Source: an uncultured Candidatus Altimarinota bacterium
GTDB taxonomy: Bacteria > Patescibacteriota > Gracilibacteria > BD1-5 > UBA2023
Length of the DNA: 5,131 nt
Reading direction: 5' to 3'
Assembly: GCA_938036655.1 (NCBI GenBank)
Contig: CALHQS010000036.1
Coordinates: forward strand, 1-5,131
Part shown: piece by piece, positions 4,697 through 5,131 of the stretch
Numbering within the stretch: position 1 is the first letter of the stretch
Layout: every line of letters begins with the position of its first letter
Program-made: the position numbers and the translations under genes
Notes under the pieces: generated by a model
Told to the model about the DNA's origin: nothing
The model's database searches: none
The model's input: the letters and a program-made list of their open reading frames with translations, nothing else

Positions 4697-4718
4697 ATAC
4701 TTGAGGGGTTTTCTTTTT
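4688..4718 (+). terminator. strong terminator of the structured RNA
   Basis: AAACCCCTCA (4688-4697) pairs perfectly with TGAGGGGTTT (4702-4711) around a TACT loop. A T-rich tract with one C continues to 4718. On the minus strand the same hairpin lies just past the stop of the nuclease-like gene and could serve it as well. Confidence 0.85.
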
Positions 4719-4719
4719 G

Positions 4720-5131
4720 TTAAAAGTTCTTTTTTTCATCCGTTATATACATTGTTTGTGTTTCTAACTGCTGGCTATTTATATTAATGTCTTCCAAATA
4801 GTAATAGTACTTTCCGATTTTCTTTTCATAAATAATTACTTCTTGTCCACGAGTGTTTTTTCTTGGACTTAAAAGTATATTATCAGGATTTGAGAAAATT
4901 TCTGGAATGTGACGTATATCCTCCATTGTTACAGGATTTTTGTCTCAAGAATAAATCCCGTGCTGTTTTAATATATGTTTTACTCAATAATTACTCACAA
5001 TATGATATCGCATTTTTGGATGAATATTGTTATCTTGTAAAAACTCTTTTGTTTTTGGGGATATATTATAGCGAATTTTATACAAATCTTTTGATTTCAA
5101 ATTTTCTTTTAATCGTGCAAATTTCTCATCC
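4720..5131 (-). CDS. C-terminal part of a PBECR-like (Barnase-EndoU-ColicinE5/D-RelE fold) nuclease protein, 5' end outside the window
   Basis: The visible 136 residues read through two TGA codons (4984-4986 and 4945-4947 on +) as Gly, giving HIVSNYGVKHILKQHG and IYSGDKNPVTMEDIRHIPEI. The pattern KHILKQHG, then EDI-x2-IPEIFSNPDNIL, a G-QEVIIYEKKIG strand and a final LETQTMYIT strand fits the PBECR nuclease families of phage head (MuF-type) and polyvalent proteins; this is a match by eye. Expected active-site candidates are the histidines of KHILKQHG and the TxY at the end. The N-terminal visible part (DEKFARLKENLKSKDLYKIR) is a charged linker. The gene continues beyond base 5131, so its full architecture is unknown. 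It converges on the structured RNA. A phage or mobile-element origin, or an effector acting on RNA, is inferred rather than shown. Confidence 0.6.

Larger units (their letters stand above)
4597..4718 (+). ncRNA. candidate structured small RNA, about 120 nt, family unknown
   Basis: The unit has its own promoter (4563-4590) and ends in a strong terminator (4688-4718). The RNA is closed by a long stem: TAATGTGG (4608-4615) pairs with CCACATTA (4681-4688) and, after one bulged A, TTAC (4617-4620) pairs with GTAA (4677-4680), giving 12 base pairs. Inside, CCATA-GAAA-TATGG (4643-4656) is a GNRA-capped hairpin, and CGG (4625-4627) can pair with CCG (4636-4638). The central part is richer in GC than its surroundings. 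It lacks the hallmarks I know for SRP RNA, 6S RNA, tmRNA, RNase P RNA, tRNA and common riboswitches. It lies between two minus-strand units, next to the nuclease-like gene. A frame spanning part of it lacks an ATG. The function is unknown; regulation of its neighbours is a guess. Confidence 0.6.

Noticed and set aside
1..5131. CRISPR array, insertion sequence or rRNA
   Set aside because: There are no regularly spaced repeats, transposase motifs or rRNA-like segments in the window.

Overview
Organism. The window is AT-rich, with about 25% GC or less between genes and clearly more inside them. It can only be read if UGA encodes glycine. Eleven in-frame TGA codons interrupt four otherwise continuous reading frames, and several fall on glycines that are conserved in the protein family: the G before LxxLSLxDFPG and the G before VSICGGEP in NrdG, and the G of EGHxQVAKSYILYRQKRAE in the NrdD ATP-cone. 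This is genetic code 25, known from Absconditabacteria (SR1) and Gracilibacteria (BD1-5). Class III ribonucleotide reductase genes point to an anaerobic life. Most starts lack a Shine-Dalgarno sequence.

Layout. (1) Bases 1-570 hold very AT-rich sequence with possible micro-ORFs, a clear + strand terminator (312-343) lying inside a 41-codon ORF, and a minus-strand gene (355-570) for a 71-aa one-pass membrane protein with a near-consensus promoter. (2) Bases 571-977 are a long regulatory region. It has two NrdR-box-like palindromes, each overlapping a possible -10, with an intrinsic terminator between them. (3) Bases 978-4064 are a compact anaerobic nucleotide-reduction operon: nrdD catalytic chain (978-3185), a separate 64-aa ORF carrying the glycyl-radical loop (3197-3391), and nrdG activase (3363-4064, overlapping the small ORF by 29 nt), followed by a terminator. 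(4) Bases 4065-4720 hold no long gene but several signals: a broken ORF containing a 17-nt match to the 3' end of a tRNA-Gly-like gene, a cluster of terminators, a 25-codon minus-strand ORF or structured RNA, and a promoter-structured RNA-terminator cassette (about 4597-4718). (5) Bases 4720-5131 are the 3' part of a minus-strand gene resembling the phage-associated BECR-fold nuclease (PBECR) families.

How it works together. NrdG (radical SAM) would install the glycyl radical on the small protein. The small protein would then dock on the large NrdD chain, which has the active-site cysteines but no radical glycine of its own. Expression is probably tuned by the dNTP/ATP-sensing repressor NrdR. 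The two strongest novelty candidates are the split NrdD and the orphan structured RNA near 4600-4718. The latter could pair through 12 nt with the divergent small transcript beside it.
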